Below, one piece after another: positions 8,703 through 17,120 of a DNA stretch of 32,056 nt (positions within the stretch are counted from its first letter, which is position 1; each line of letters opens with the position of its first letter). The translations under genes and the position numbers were made by a program. The notes beneath the pieces are model-generated. The model worked only from the letters and a program-made list of their open reading frames with translations, had not been told where the DNA came from and ran no database searches. The DNA comes from a bacterium (lineage in GTDB: Bacteria > Spirochaetota > UBA4802 > UBA5550), in the NCBI GenBank assembly GCA_024224995.1, contig JAAENB010000175.1:1-32056 (forward strand), written 5' to 3'.

Positions 8703-10871
8703 ATGAAAAGAATAATACCGGTCATCGCGGCAGAAAGAGAATACGAGGTTGAACGGGGAAAAGATCAGCCTATTTCTTCGTATTTTGGAGAAGACACATT
8801 CAATGACAAAGTCATGAAAGACAAACTCCCCAAAGATGTTTATAAAAAACTCCAGGCAATTATTTTCGAAGACAAAACACTCGATATTGATACAGGCAAT
8901 TCTGTGGCTCATGCCATGAAAGAGTGGGCTATTGAAAAAGGAGCAACACACTTTGCTCACTGGTTCCAGCCCATGACAGGCGCTACTGCTGAAAAGCACG
9001 ATGCCTTTATTGAATACGATGGTAAGGGCTCCGTTATTGAACGGTTTTCCGGCAAGCAGCTGGTTCAGGGAGAACCCGATGCTTCCAGTTTCCCCAGCGG
9101 CGGGATCAGGGTCACTTTTGAAGCCCGGGGATATACTGCCTGGGATATGTCGAGCCCCGCATTCTTACGAAGAAACGGCATTGGAGTAACTCTCTGTATC
9201 CCTACTGCCTTTATTTCCTACACTGGTGAGGCTCTTGACAAAAAGACTCCCCTTCTCCGGTCTGTTCGTACAGTCAATAAAAGCGCGTTAAATATGCTAA
9301 AAATTCTCGGCAACACCGTATCAAAAAAAGTTGTTTCCAACCTGGGACCTGAGCAGGAATACTTTTTAATTGATAAAGACTTCTACTACAAAAGACAGGA
9401 TCTTCTTCTCGCGGGAAGAACTGTTGTTGGCGCTCCCCCTGCAAAAGGGCAGGAATTGGACGATCAATATTTCGGCAGCATTAAAGAACGGGTCCAGTCA
9501 TTTATGCACGATTTCGAAGAAGAACTCTACCGGCTGGGTATCCCGGCTACAACCAGGCATAATGAAGTTGCTCCAAGCCAGTTTGAGCTTGCCCCGTATT
9601 TTGAAGAAGCAAACGTTGCCGTTGACCACAACCAGCTGATTATGGATACCATGGTTCAGGTTGCGAAAAGACACAACCTGGCTGCTCTTATGAACGAAAA
9701 ACCTTTTGCCCGTATAAACGGCTCGGGAAAACACGTTAACTGGTCATTGTCTACCAATGACGGAATTAACCTGTTCAACCCCGGTGACACTCCTCATGAC
9801 AACCTGCAGTTCCTGGTATTCCTGGTGGCGACGATCAAAGCTGTATATAATCATGCTGATATTTTACGAGCCTCCGTTGGCTCTTCCGGCAACGACCACC
9901 GGCTTGGCGCCAATGAAGCTCCTCCCGCGATTATCTCAATTTTCCTTGGAGAGCAGCTTACAAAGATTCTTGATGATATTGAACAAGGTAATGTTGGAAG
10001 CGCGTCAGACAAAGATATTATCGACATGGGAATTTCTTCAATACCGATATTAAGCAAAGATACTACAGACCGGAACAGAACTTCTCCATTCGCTTTTACC
10101 GGAAACAAGTTCGAATTCAGAGCTGTAGGATCTTCACAATCCATATCTTTCCCGGCAGTTATTTTAAATACAATTGCTGCTGAAAGTCTCGATGATCTTG
10201 CCGAAAAGATCAAAGCCAAAGGCGGGGACATTAAGCAGGCCGTAATGTCTGTTATCCAGGAAGAACTGAAAGTGATTAAACCGGTTCTCTTCATGGGCGA
10301 CAACTATTCGCAAGAATGGCACGCGGAAGCTGAAAAAAGAGGTCTTCCCAACCTGAAGACTACTCCTGAAGCTCTCCCTGCCCTGGTTACGGACAAGGCT
10401 CTCAAACTCTTTTCAAAATACAATGTCCTCTCAGAGGTTGAGCTAAAATCCCGGTATAATGTTCGTCTTGAAAAATACGCTATGGATCTCGAGATTGAAG
10501 CCAAAACCCTGTATAACATTGGTACGACCCAGGTTATTCCTGCCGGTATGAGATACCAGGCCGATCTTGCTGATAGTATTAACAAAACTGCCAAAGCTCT
10601 CGGCGACACTGCCGGTCTTAGCGTTCAAAAAGATCTCCTGAAAAAAATTACCGAACTGATTGGAAAAATCCAGGTTTCTTTAACTGAACTGATAGAAATG
10701 AACGAAAAAGGCAGCTCCATGGAAGATGAACAGGCATGCGCTAACTACTTCTGCAATGATCTTAAACCCAAAATGGAAGCAGTCAGGGAAGACATTGACG
10801 AGCTCGAAGGACTTGTTGATGACGAATACTGGTCACTGCCTAAATTCTGGGAAATGCTTTTTATTAGCTAA
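8703..10871 (+). CDS. glnN: Glutamine synthetase type III
   Basis: 722 residues, which is the length of type III enzymes and much longer than type I. AGGAGG lies 8 bases upstream of the ATG. The enzyme makes glutamine from glutamate, ammonia and ATP in the cytoplasm. Diagnostic stretches are AHWFQPMTG near residue 85, GGIRVTFEARGYTAWD near 140, GPEQEYFLID near 217, RHNEVAPSQFELAP near 281, HNQLIMDT, NGSGKHVNWSLS near 342, and NDHRLGANEAPPAI near 397. The last supplies catalytic-cleft residues, and GNKFEFRAVGSSQS follows near 457. The C-terminal 150 residues are the helical region found only in type III. It is transcribed alone from its own promoter. No PII or ammonium transporter gene adjoins it, so nitrogen control cannot be read from this context. 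Confidence 0.97.
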   Translation: MKRIIPVIAAEREYEVERGKDQPISSYFGEDTFNDKVMKDKLPKDVYKKLQAIIFEDKTLDIDTGNSVAHAMKEWAIEKGATHFAHWFQPMTGATAEKHDAFIEYDGKGSVIERFSGKQLVQGEPDASSFPSGGIRVTFEARGYTAWDMSSPAFLRRNGIGVTLCIPTAFISYTGEALDKKTPLLRSVRTVNKSALNMLKILGNTVSKKVVSNLGPEQEYFLIDKDFYYKRQDLLLAGRTVVGAPPAKGQELDDQYFGSIKERVQSFMHDFEEELYRLGIPATTRHNEVAPSQFELAPYFEEANVAVDHNQLIMDTMVQVAKRHNLAALMNEKPFARINGSGKHVNWSLSTNDGINLFNPGDTPHDNLQFLVFLVATIKAVYNHADILRASVGSSGNDHRLGANEAPPAIISIFLGEQLTKILDDIEQGNVGSASDKDIIDMGISSIPILSKDTTDRNRTSPFAFTGNKFEFRAVGSSQSISFPAVILNTIAAESLDDLAEKIKAKGGDIKQAVMSVIQEELKVIKPVLFMGDNYSQEWHAEAEKRGLPNLKTTPEALPALVTDKALKLFSKYNVLSEVELKSRYNVRLEKYAMDLEIEAKTLYNIGTTQVIPAGMRYQADLADSINKTAKALGDTAGLSVQKDLLKKITELIGKIQVSLTELIEMNEKGSSMEDEQACANYFCNDLKPKMEAVREDIDELEGLVDDEYWSLPKFWEMLFIS

Positions 10872-10881
10872 ATATAAGTAC

Positions 10882-10901
10882 GGGCACGGCGCGCCGTGCC
10901 C
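10882..10901. terminator. Perfect 20-base palindrome between convergent genes
   Basis: GGGCACGGCGCGCCGTGCCC is perfectly self-complementary and occupies the 43-base gap between the stops of glnN and the minus-strand gene at 10915. It could terminate transcripts from both sides, although no T-run follows on either strand. The same GGGCACGG...CCGTGCCC style recurs as a dispersed intergenic palindrome in many bacterial genomes, so it may equally be a mobile repeat copy. Confidence 0.55.
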
Positions 10902-10914
10902 CTGCATATAATTT

Positions 10915-11388
10915 TCAAATAGTAAATTTAAACTGCAAGCCCCCTTCCATAAAATTCTCTCCCCCAAAAGCGATATAATACCGGAAAAAAGGCGCCACAA
11001 TTGGATTAGCCGCGGAACAGGGAATGGGTAAATTCAATATGCCCCGTATACAGATCCCGTTTTTGAAGCCCGTTATGGGAATAATTAAATAATACCCAAA
11101 GTCCATTCCAATAAGCATCCAGCCAAAACCAAATCCCGCGCTTGCGATCATCTCACTGGTCCCTACAATGCCGTCGGCATATACCGATGCCCATATCCCT
11201 GAATCTCTATCGAAATAATTTATCCCCACCTCTCCCCCAACAAGAAGCGATTTATACGTAGAGGTTCCTATAGAGACTCCTATGGGAACGCAGGTTGATG
11301 ATTTATCTTTATCGTCTTTAACGCAGTATGCCCGCGCAGCTTCGCTGACACAGGCAGTTAGAAGTATTATTAACAGCAGGTGTTTCAT
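10915..11388 (-). CDS. Small exported beta-strand-rich protein (probable outer-membrane or lipoprotein), unknown function
   Basis: 157 residues. The N-terminus MKHLLLIILLTAC reads as either a very short lipoprotein signal (lipobox LTAC, Cys13) or a conventional signal cleaved after ARA (residue 20). The mature part alternates glycine and aromatic residues (GEVGINYF, GFGFGWMLIGMDFGYY). It ends QFKFTI, an alternating aromatic end like the last strand of outer-membrane beta barrels. It is too short for a porin; a small 6- to 8-strand barrel is possible. Its ATG overlaps the stop of the upstream hydrolase gene (ATGA at 11385-11388), so the two are translationally coupled. I know no family for it. 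Confidence 0.65.
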   Translation of the reverse strand: MKHLLLIILLTACVSEAARAYCVKDDKDKSSTCVPIGVSIGTSTYKSLLVGGEVGINYFDRDSGIWASVYADGIVGTSEMIASAGFGFGWMLIGMDFGYYLIIPITGFKNGICIRGILNLPIPCSAANPIVAPFFRYYIAFGGENFMEGGLQFKFTI

Positions 11389-12338
11389 TCCGGCGGCAGC
11401 AGGTGGATCGATTCCATTACCGGCAATGTTCTCATGGCAAAAAGAGACCGGTATTTAACCGCTGTAGTATAAAAATCATAAAACTTCGCCTTCCTGAGAA
11501 AGGAAAAATTTATACCGGGCCGGGCATGAAACTGCATTCTTTCTACCAGCTTTCTTTTCTTCGGTTCAAGGGGCGAGAAAAAATTATCGAAATGAATAGG
11601 AATGACTAACCGGGCATCAACCTTAAGCGCGGTTTCCTGTAAAAACCTGTCCGTATCTCCCCTGCCGGCAATGCCCAGGAGCAGCACATCCGCTTTTATT
11701 CCGTCGTACATTCCCTTTTTAAAGCCCGGGCTCCCGTGATGCACGATCCTCCCCTGTGGATGCTCTATTAAAATTGAAAATACTTTTCCCGGTTTAAATT
11801 GCCCTGCCGACAAGGGCAAGGCCGGAGATGTCCTTATTTTTCCGGGGTACGGCACCCTGCCCATGACCGTGGGGCCATGCCTGCTTTCAATAAAGCTGAT
11901 CTTAAAATTACCTATTTTCATGCTCTCTCCGGGTGTTACCTGCTTCAAGGTGTCCCCGGGCAAACCGGCACTCCTGCCGATATTCAGACTGCTCTCGGCT
12001 CCTACAAGCATTGACCCGGTCTTCTCGGCAAAATAAGGCGCGTCGCTAAGGTGATCAAAATGTGAATGGCTTACAATTACCGCATGGGGCTTTGAATTGC
12101 CCAGACGCTGTATTGAATCTTCAATGAGTGAGAACTTCGGCTTCAGCGGCAGCCCTAACAGTACCCGCCAGATTCCATGCCTGCTTACATACGGATCAAT
12201 GAGAATTCCCGACCTGTCATCCCACAGGTATATTCCCGCTGTTCCCAGCCAGGCGATACGGATGGAAGTTCTGTTATAACTCGTTTGAGTATTGTTTTTT
12301 AAAATGAGACTTTCGTATATTTGTGCTGCTTCTATCAT
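11385..12338 (-). CDS. Metallo-beta-lactamase-fold hydrolase
   Basis: 317 residues from the ATG at 12336-12338, chosen because GGGAG lies 7 bases upstream; a GTG at 12359 is in frame but has no ribosome site. HSHFDHLSD (residues about 91-99) is the HxHxDH zinc motif of the superfamily. It is preceded by IRIAWLGTAGIYL and ILIDPYVSR and followed by IVHHGSPGF and VIPIHFDNF, which supply further metal ligands. The overall pattern resembles the UlaG/ComA-like cytoplasmic branch; the substrate cannot be told from the sequence. There is no signal peptide. It sits downstream of a perfect consensus promoter and is coupled to the exported protein gene at 10915. Confidence 0.85.
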   Translation of the reverse strand: MIEAAQIYESLILKNNTQTSYNRTSIRIAWLGTAGIYLWDDRSGILIDPYVSRHGIWRVLLGLPLKPKFSLIEDSIQRLGNSKPHAVIVSHSHFDHLSDAPYFAEKTGSMLVGAESSLNIGRSAGLPGDTLKQVTPGESMKIGNFKISFIESRHGPTVMGRVPYPGKIRTSPALPLSAGQFKPGKVFSILIEHPQGRIVHHGSPGFKKGMYDGIKADVLLLGIAGRGDTDRFLQETALKVDARLVIPIHFDNFFSPLEPKKRKLVERMQFHARPGINFSFLRKAKFYDFYTTAVKYRSLFAMRTLPVMESIHLLPPE

Positions 12339-12385
12339 CCCGGTGCTCCCTGTTTCCACCGTTTTTTTGAGACTCTATAAGCAGA

Positions 12386-12414
12386 ATTATAGCCTCCGGG
12401 AGAAGCTTTGTCAA
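12386..12414 (-). promoter_or_regulatory. Perfect-consensus sigma-70 promoter for the hydrolase operon
   Basis: On the minus strand, TTGACA (12414-12409), a 17-base spacer and TATAAT (12391-12386): both hexamers are exact. The start is predicted near 12379, giving a leader of about 41 bases before the ATG at 12338. The spacer contains CTCCCGGAG, nearly palindromic, which could be an operator placed so that a bound repressor blocks polymerase. Confidence 0.7.
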
Positions 12415-12421
12415 GGATAAA

Positions 12422-12448
12422 TAATCCTCCCCCGTACGGGGGGGATTA
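12422..12448 (-). terminator. GC-rich hairpin at the end of the deacetylase gene
   Basis: TAATCCTCCCCC (12422-12433) pairs with GGGGGGGATTA (12438-12448) around a GTAC loop, with one bulge. It overlaps the stop codon of the gene ending at 12446. On the minus strand the stem is followed by TTTATCC, a short T-run. It separates that gene from the promoter at 12386-12414. Confidence 0.55.
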
Positions 12449-13759
12449 CCCCCTCACCCTCAAATACTCTTTATCCCTGCGGTTAATCAGCTGAATATAC
12501 TTCAACACCTTCCTCTTCGTTGCCTCTTCAAATATCTTTAGCCCTTCGTTCCTGCATTTATCGCAGGCGCCTACGGGGATCTCAATTCCCAGGCAGGGAG
12601 GATTTTTCGAAGACTCGCTTTCCAGTACGAGAAGGCCGGAGCAGTCATTGCAGATGAGAATCGCTTCGAGCTGGTTGTCCTGGATACCGTCGGTATCATA
12701 ATATACATTCTTTCTTCGTTCAATAAAGTCCCCCACCCGCACATTCCTGTCAAGGGGAGGATGAAAATAATTCTTTAACACAACATCACTCAACTGCTTA
12801 ATGTAGTCATCAATCCTGGGATCCTGGCGGATCGCGTCGTGATTATAATCGGGTTCCCGCACATGAGAATAATCAACCCCGGCCATGGCCAGAACGATGC
12901 CAAGATTCACGTAAGGCAGCGCGCCCTGGATGGAATAGCCGCCTTCCAGGACCGCGATGTCCGGGTTCAGTTTCTCGTTTAACAGCGCGTATCCGCTTGC
13001 GGAAAAATTCATATTGGTAATGGGATCGGTGTAGTGGTTATCCTGGCCCGCGGAATTAACAATAAGATCGGGTTTAAAATCTTCCAGTATGGGAAGGACC
13101 ATGTTGTCTATTGCGTAGAGAAATCCTTCGTCCGAGGTATTGGGCGGAAGGGGAATATTGATAGTGCGGCCGGCGGCATTGGGGCCTCCCAGTTCATCGG
13201 TGTGGCCGGAGCCGGGATATAAGGTCCGGCCGTCCTGGTGGATCGATATAAATAATACATCCTGGTCGTGCCAGTATATATCCTGTGTTCCGTCGCCGTG
13301 ATGGCAGTCGGTATCAACAATGGCGATCTTTTTTTTGTCGGAGTGTTCCCGGATATATTCTATCATTATTGCTTCATTGTTGATATTGCAGAATCCCCGG
13401 TTCCCATGAACCACTTTCATGGCATGATGTCCCGGAGGCCGCACCAGGGCGAAAACCGTATCCACCTCATCATCAAGTATCAGCCTGGCGGCTTTGAGCG
13501 CGCCGCCCGCGGATATCATATGAGACTCCGTTGTTACACTCTCCACATCGGGAAAGGAAAAATGTATGCGGTCCACATCCGTGGGTGTTGCCAGATCGGG
13601 TTTATACTCGGTAATCCCGTCAATATCAAAAATCCCTTCTTCCCATAATTGATCCTGGGTATATAAAAGCCGCTCCTCCCGCTCCGGGTGAGTGGGTGAG
13701 ATGGCCCAGTCGTAGGCGGGGAAGAAGATGAGTCCCATTCGATTCGCTGCCTTAATCAT
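12446..13759 (-). CDS. Histone-deacetylase-family zinc amidohydrolase with a C-terminal four-cysteine extension
   Basis: 437 residues, with GAGG 5 bases upstream of the ATG. Residues about 10-330 are the arginase/deacetylase fold. PPGHH (108-112) holds the catalytic histidine pair (His111, His112). DTDCHHGDGTQ supplies zinc ligands Asp151 and His153, SAGQDNHYTDP supplies Asp240, and EGGYS holds the transition-state tyrosine (Tyr275). All core residues are present, so it should be an active deacetylase or amidohydrolase; bacterial members act on acetylated lysines, acetylpolyamines or other amides. Beyond the usual domain lie about 100 residues with CNDC (370-373) and CDKC (399-402), which look like a small zinc ribbon. 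It is encoded downstream of a hydantoinase-type gene, 125 bases away on the same strand. Confidence 0.9.
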   Translation of the reverse strand: MIKAANRMGLIFFPAYDWAISPTHPEREERLLYTQDQLWEEGIFDIDGITEYKPDLATPTDVDRIHFSFPDVESVTTESHMISAGGALKAARLILDDEVDTVFALVRPPGHHAMKVVHGNRGFCNINNEAIMIEYIREHSDKKKIAIVDTDCHHGDGTQDIYWHDQDVLFISIHQDGRTLYPGSGHTDELGGPNAAGRTINIPLPPNTSDEGFLYAIDNMVLPILEDFKPDLIVNSAGQDNHYTDPITNMNFSASGYALLNEKLNPDIAVLEGGYSIQGALPYVNLGIVLAMAGVDYSHVREPDYNHDAIRQDPRIDDYIKQLSDVVLKNYFHPPLDRNVRVGDFIERRKNVYYDTDGIQDNQLEAILICNDCSGLLVLESESSKNPPCLGIEIPVGACDKCRNEGLKIFEEATKRKVLKYIQLINRRDKEYLRVRG

Positions 13760-13803
13760 GTTTTCCTCGTTTATTCGTTTGGATTTAGTAATATCGTTTT
13801 TTT

Positions 13804-13884
13804 AGTTTCAAGTTTGATGTTTAATGTTTGATGTTTTTTGTTAAGAGTCTCGTTTTTTTAACTTCAAACTTTAGACTTGAAACT
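13804..13884. repeat. AT-rich inverted and direct repeat spacer
   Basis: AGTTTCAAGT (13804-13813) and ACTTGAAACT (13875-13884) are a perfect 10-base inverted repeat. Between and around them run degenerate GTTTGATGTTT and CTTCAAACTT units. The block touches the last codons of the gene ending at 13885. It resembles degenerate filler repeats; a weak long-loop stem could form in RNA. Confidence 0.45.
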
Positions 13885-15558
13885 TCAAACTCTAAAAAGA
13901 ACTCCCGGCTTAACCTGGCACTTCACCCGTATATCTTTGCCTGAAGCGGAAAAACCGTCGACCATTTTAAACGATGATGATTCCGTTATTTCAACGCCTG
14001 TCTCTTCAATGACTGCGCCGTGTTCTTTAAGATAGTCAACCAGGCAGCGTTTGGCGTCATCTTTGGCTTCATCCAGGCTGTACCCTGTTCCGACCTCTTT
14101 CCTCATATTGATACTGGGTACCTGGCATAGCCCCTCCCCGGTATCGGCAAAAAGCTCTATATCAAAGGTTGTTCGGGCAAGACAGGCACCGATCGCGTTG
14201 GCTACCTGGTAATTTTCCGGAACCGTCACCGGCATTTCAAATTTTTTCGAAAGCAGGTCCGCGAACCCTTGCGCAGGACCGCCCATGGCATATATCTTTT
14301 CCGGGAATATTTTCTTTCCATCAATCATGTCATGGATGGTATATACCGGTTTATTATTCAACTCCCGCACCAGGCTCTCTGCTGCCTCTTTTATTGTTTC
14401 CAGCGCGAATTCTACTGCCCCGTCTGCCAGGTCATCGGGTGTTATCCCGTTCTTTTCCGCGAGCCCTATTATGCCCTTTTTAGAGATCCCGGTATTACCG
14501 AAGTCCGTAACTCCTTTATAATTAAGGGCATCTATTAAGGCCGGCGCGTCTCCCCCTTCCGCCATTGCAGGGCCTTTCCGTTCCGGGCCTACAAGAACCA
14601 TTAGACGATTATCACCCTCATTCTTTTTTATCTTGAGTAAGGAGTCCCCGCCAATACCAATGGACCTGGTCTCCAGGGCACGGACCAGTGTGGGCCTGGA
14701 ATTAAGCGAGATACCTTCTCTTTCTATCAGTGGGGAGCCTGAAGAAAATATGGCTATGTCTGTTGTGGTCCCGCCGATATCCAGAATGATTGAATCTTCG
14801 CTTATATTGCACAGAGCTACGATTCCCATAATACTGGCCGCAGGGCCGGAGAGGATTGATTCCACGGGTACGGTCCGTGAAAAAGAGAGCGGCATGGTTC
14901 CGCCATCCGCTTTTAGTATATTGATCTTCGCGTTGATGCCCAGTTTTTGTATACTGTCTACGGCTGCATCGGCAAATTCGTTGTAGATTCTCCATACTGC
15001 CGAATTATAATAGGACGTAGCTATACGCCGCGGAAAATTTAACTGCCCCGATATTCGGTGTCCGGAAGTTATAAAGTCGGACAGATTCGCGAGCTTATCT
15101 TCCAACAGGTTTTCATGGTCCTGGTTCCGTGTTGAGAACTTTGTTACCACGGCAAAAACCTTCAGTTTTTTTTTCTTAAAATCCTTTATTGCCGCAGCAA
15201 GCTCTTTGTCGCTCAGCGCCAGTATCTCCGTGCCCCGGTGGTCTATTGAGCCGTTGAGCAAATGAAAAGAATCTCCAATCGCGTAATTCGCGGGATCTAT
15301 TCCGGGCCCTGATGAGACCACTACTCCCACCTCTTCGATCTTGTTCTCTACAATGGCGTTGGTAGAGAGAGTCGTACTGAGGTTGACCTGCTCAATAGCT
15401 GTTTTGTCAATATCCGTTGTTACCGCTTCGAGCGCCGTAATAATTGACCGTAAAAGATCCGTATGATCCGTTACTGCTTTGTGAGATGCCACTACCCCGG
15501 TTTTATCGACCAGGACAGCGTCCGTATGAGTTCCGCCTACATCAAGTCCAAGAAGCAT
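13885..15558 (-). CDS. Hydantoinase/oxoprolinase family protein (HyuA-like), ASKHA fold
   Basis: 557 residues, with AGGA 7 bases upstream of the ATG. The N-terminal DVGGTHTDAVLVD (6-18) and central DIGGTTTD (260-267) are the two phosphate-binding loops of the family's ATPase-like fold. LKADGGTMPL (215-224) and VESILSGPAAS (232-242) are typical of the Hydantoinase_A domain. Relatives hydrolyse 5-oxoproline or hydantoins, or carboxylate acetone or acetophenone, with ATP, usually with a HyuB partner. No HyuB-like gene is in the window and the protein is about 100 residues shorter than classic HyuA, which fits the shorter stand-alone subgroup. The substrate is unknown. It has its own promoter and the deacetylase-family gene follows, so a shared pathway for an amide compound is possible but unproven. 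Confidence 0.88.
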   Translation of the reverse strand: MLLGLDVGGTHTDAVLVDKTGVVASHKAVTDHTDLLRSIITALEAVTTDIDKTAIEQVNLSTTLSTNAIVENKIEEVGVVVSSGPGIDPANYAIGDSFHLLNGSIDHRGTEILALSDKELAAAIKDFKKKKLKVFAVVTKFSTRNQDHENLLEDKLANLSDFITSGHRISGQLNFPRRIATSYYNSAVWRIYNEFADAAVDSIQKLGINAKINILKADGGTMPLSFSRTVPVESILSGPAASIMGIVALCNISEDSIILDIGGTTTDIAIFSSGSPLIEREGISLNSRPTLVRALETRSIGIGGDSLLKIKKNEGDNRLMVLVGPERKGPAMAEGGDAPALIDALNYKGVTDFGNTGISKKGIIGLAEKNGITPDDLADGAVEFALETIKEAAESLVRELNNKPVYTIHDMIDGKKIFPEKIYAMGGPAQGFADLLSKKFEMPVTVPENYQVANAIGACLARTTFDIELFADTGEGLCQVPSINMRKEVGTGYSLDEAKDDAKRCLVDYLKEHGAVIEETGVEITESSSFKMVDGFSASGKDIRVKCQVKPGVLFRV

Positions 15559-15596
15559 GATAGTGTCCTTTTTTGTTTGGTATTGTATATAGTGCT

Positions 15597-15626
15597 ATTT
15601 TATGGGGAATAAGATGATATTGTCAA
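15597..15626 (-). promoter_or_regulatory. Promoter of the hydantoinase-type gene
   Basis: On the minus strand, a perfect TTGACA (15626-15621), an 18-base spacer and TAAAAT (15602-15597, five of six). It lies in the 84-base gap after the diguanylate cyclase gene, so the two are probably separate transcription units. Confidence 0.55.
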
Positions 15627-15642
15627 GAAAGATTAGAGTTTA

Positions 15643-16437
15643 TCAAAGGGTATACACTTTTATACAGTTCCTCCCGCCTTCTTTGCCTTCATACAGTGCT
15701 TTGTCGACCCACTCTATGCAGCTGTTGATATTCGCATTTGCCCGGTAAAGACAGATGCCGAACGTCAGGGTAACCGACACCCGTTTGCCTCTATAATTAA
15801 ATGAATATTCCTCAATATGTTTCCTGAGGCTTTCTATGGTTTTCCTGGCTCCTTCGATATTTGTTTCGGGTAATAAAAACAAGAATTCCTCTCCCCCCCA
15901 CCTGGCAACTTTGTCGACCTTGCGCAGAAAATTCAGCATTACTTCAGAGATTGAGACTAAAACAAAATCGCCGCAGTCATGCCCATAGGAATCATTGATC
16001 TTTTTAAAAAAATCAATATCACACAGAATTAAGGAGAATGGGTTGCCGGTTCGTTCATAGCGGTCAATTTCATCATCAATTATCTCATACATCGCTCTTC
16101 GGTTTAAAAGTTTTGTTAAGGGGTCGGTTCTGGCAATAGTTTCTATTTTTTTGTATGCTTCGATCAATTCTAAATTCTTTGTATTCAGTACATGGTTCTT
16201 TTCTTCTATTTCGTCATTCACTTCCAATAGTTTTTTTTCATAGGTATCGCCGATCCTTATAATTTTTCTTGCCTGGGAAAAAAGCTTTTGATACTGTTTG
16301 CTTAATTCTTCATATTCCTCACGTAATTCTTCAAGAGAAATATTCTCATTATTTGAAATCCGGTTTGTTTTTTCCAGCACCTCGCATTCCGTGCGAAAAA
16401 CAATTCTTGAATATTCATTGTTTTTTGTATTACTCAT
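15643..16437 (-). CDS. Diguanylate cyclase with a coiled-coil N-terminus
   Basis: 264 residues, cytoplasmic (no signal peptide or membrane helix). Residues about 36-100 form a heptad-patterned coiled coil that should drive dimerisation. The GGDEF domain starts at TDPLTKLLNRR (104-114). It has DIDFFKKIND with the metal-binding aspartates and the active-site GGEEF at 181-185. RKVD at 172-175 lies exactly five residues before GGEEF, so the RxxD inhibitory site for product feedback is intact. It should make cyclic di-GMP from two GTP. No sensory domain is visible, so control may come through the coiled coil or a partner. The ATG has only a weak ribosome site. Confidence 0.93.
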   Translation of the reverse strand: MSNTKNNEYSRIVFRTECEVLEKTNRISNNENISLEELREEYEELSKQYQKLFSQARKIIRIGDTYEKKLLEVNDEIEEKNHVLNTKNLELIEAYKKIETIARTDPLTKLLNRRAMYEIIDDEIDRYERTGNPFSLILCDIDFFKKINDSYGHDCGDFVLVSISEVMLNFLRKVDKVARWGGEEFLFLLPETNIEGARKTIESLRKHIEEYSFNYRGKRVSVTLTFGICLYRANANINSCIEWVDKALYEGKEGGRNCIKVYTL

Positions 16438-16457
16438 TACAGCTAACCCATTAAAAA

Positions 16458-16484
16458 ATTATCATATTAAAACCGTTCTGTCAA
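16458..16484 (-). promoter_or_regulatory. Promoter of the diguanylate cyclase gene
   Basis: On the minus strand, a perfect TTGACA (16484-16479) is followed after 15 bases by GATAAT (16463-16458, five of six) or after 17 bases by TAATTT. The start would lie about 10-15 bases upstream of the ATG at 16437. Confidence 0.5.
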
Positions 16485-16616
16485 CAGGTAAAACACCTTC
16501 AAAAGGATAATTCACTGCTCTCTTTTTACCAAAATATACTTGTTTTTTATTTAGCAATACGATAAAATCAAGACACTAAAATAGTACTCTAACTTTACCG
16601 GTTCTGTTGTTTTTAT

Positions 16617-17011
16617 ATGAAAAATATAAATATATTATTTTCTCTAATTATCTTTTTGGCTTCCTCCGGGCACCATAGTTACGCCAAAAGCGGTACTGAA
16701 GAAGACTTCTTTTACCTGGAACAAATTATTGTCACTGCCACAAAAAAGACTCAACCTTTTAACGAGGCTCCGGCGATATTAAAACCCGTTTAAAAATAAT
16801 TTCCGAAACAGGCGGTACTGTTGTCAATGTAAATGAATTTTCTTCGGGTAAATCGGTCCTCCTTGGCGGTGGTGAGATCAATTACGAAGGCGCCTCGGGA
16901 AGCATTGAATTCAAAACCAACGGCGACCCCGGAAAAGCCTGGTACCAGGTGTGGCGGATTGAGAACAGTGAGTATACGATTATTTCCGCCCAGGAGGTGG
17001 ATACGAATTAG
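16617..17011 (+). pseudogene. Ruined TonB-dependent receptor start joined out of frame to the end of another gene
   Basis: The 16438-17120 gap contains no intact gene. From an ATG at 16617, 58 codons read as a signal peptide (ILFSLIIFLASS) and then EQIIVTATKKTQPFNEAPAI, the hallmark start of a TonB receptor plug; the frame stops at 16791-16793. A second frame, open from 16763 to a stop at 17009-17011 with no start codon, encodes a coherent strand-rich tail (SGDIKTRLKIISE, VLLGGGEINYEG, YQVWRIENSEYTIIS). It looks like the C-terminal part of an unrelated exported protein that I cannot name. The two meet near 16770. A deletion fusing two genes out of frame is the simplest reading. Confidence 0.65.
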
Positions 17012-17038
17012 GGAACGCATAGAATACAAAGTTAATTC

Positions 17039-17067
17039 TTGACAGGATAATCCGGGTCAGATACCTT
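17039..17067 (+). promoter_or_regulatory. Candidate promoter of the phosphoesterase-ATPase / HNH operon
   Basis: A perfect TTGACA (17039-17044) and a 17-base spacer, but a weak TACCTT (17062-17067, three of six). The ATG at 17121 lies about 47 bases past the predicted start. Confidence 0.35.
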
Positions 17068-17120
17068 TATGCAGCATATAAAACTAAACAAAAAAGAATA
17101 ATTGTTAAAAGAGACAAATC

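Noticed and set aside
9851..10303. 150-codon minus-strand open frame within glnN
   Set aside because: It is antisense to strongly conserved glutamine synthetase sequence, and the composition is typical of a shadow frame.
12338..12359. GTG start seven codons upstream for the metallo-beta-lactamase-fold gene
   Set aside because: There is no ribosome site before the GTG, whereas GGGAG is well placed for the ATG at 12336-12338.
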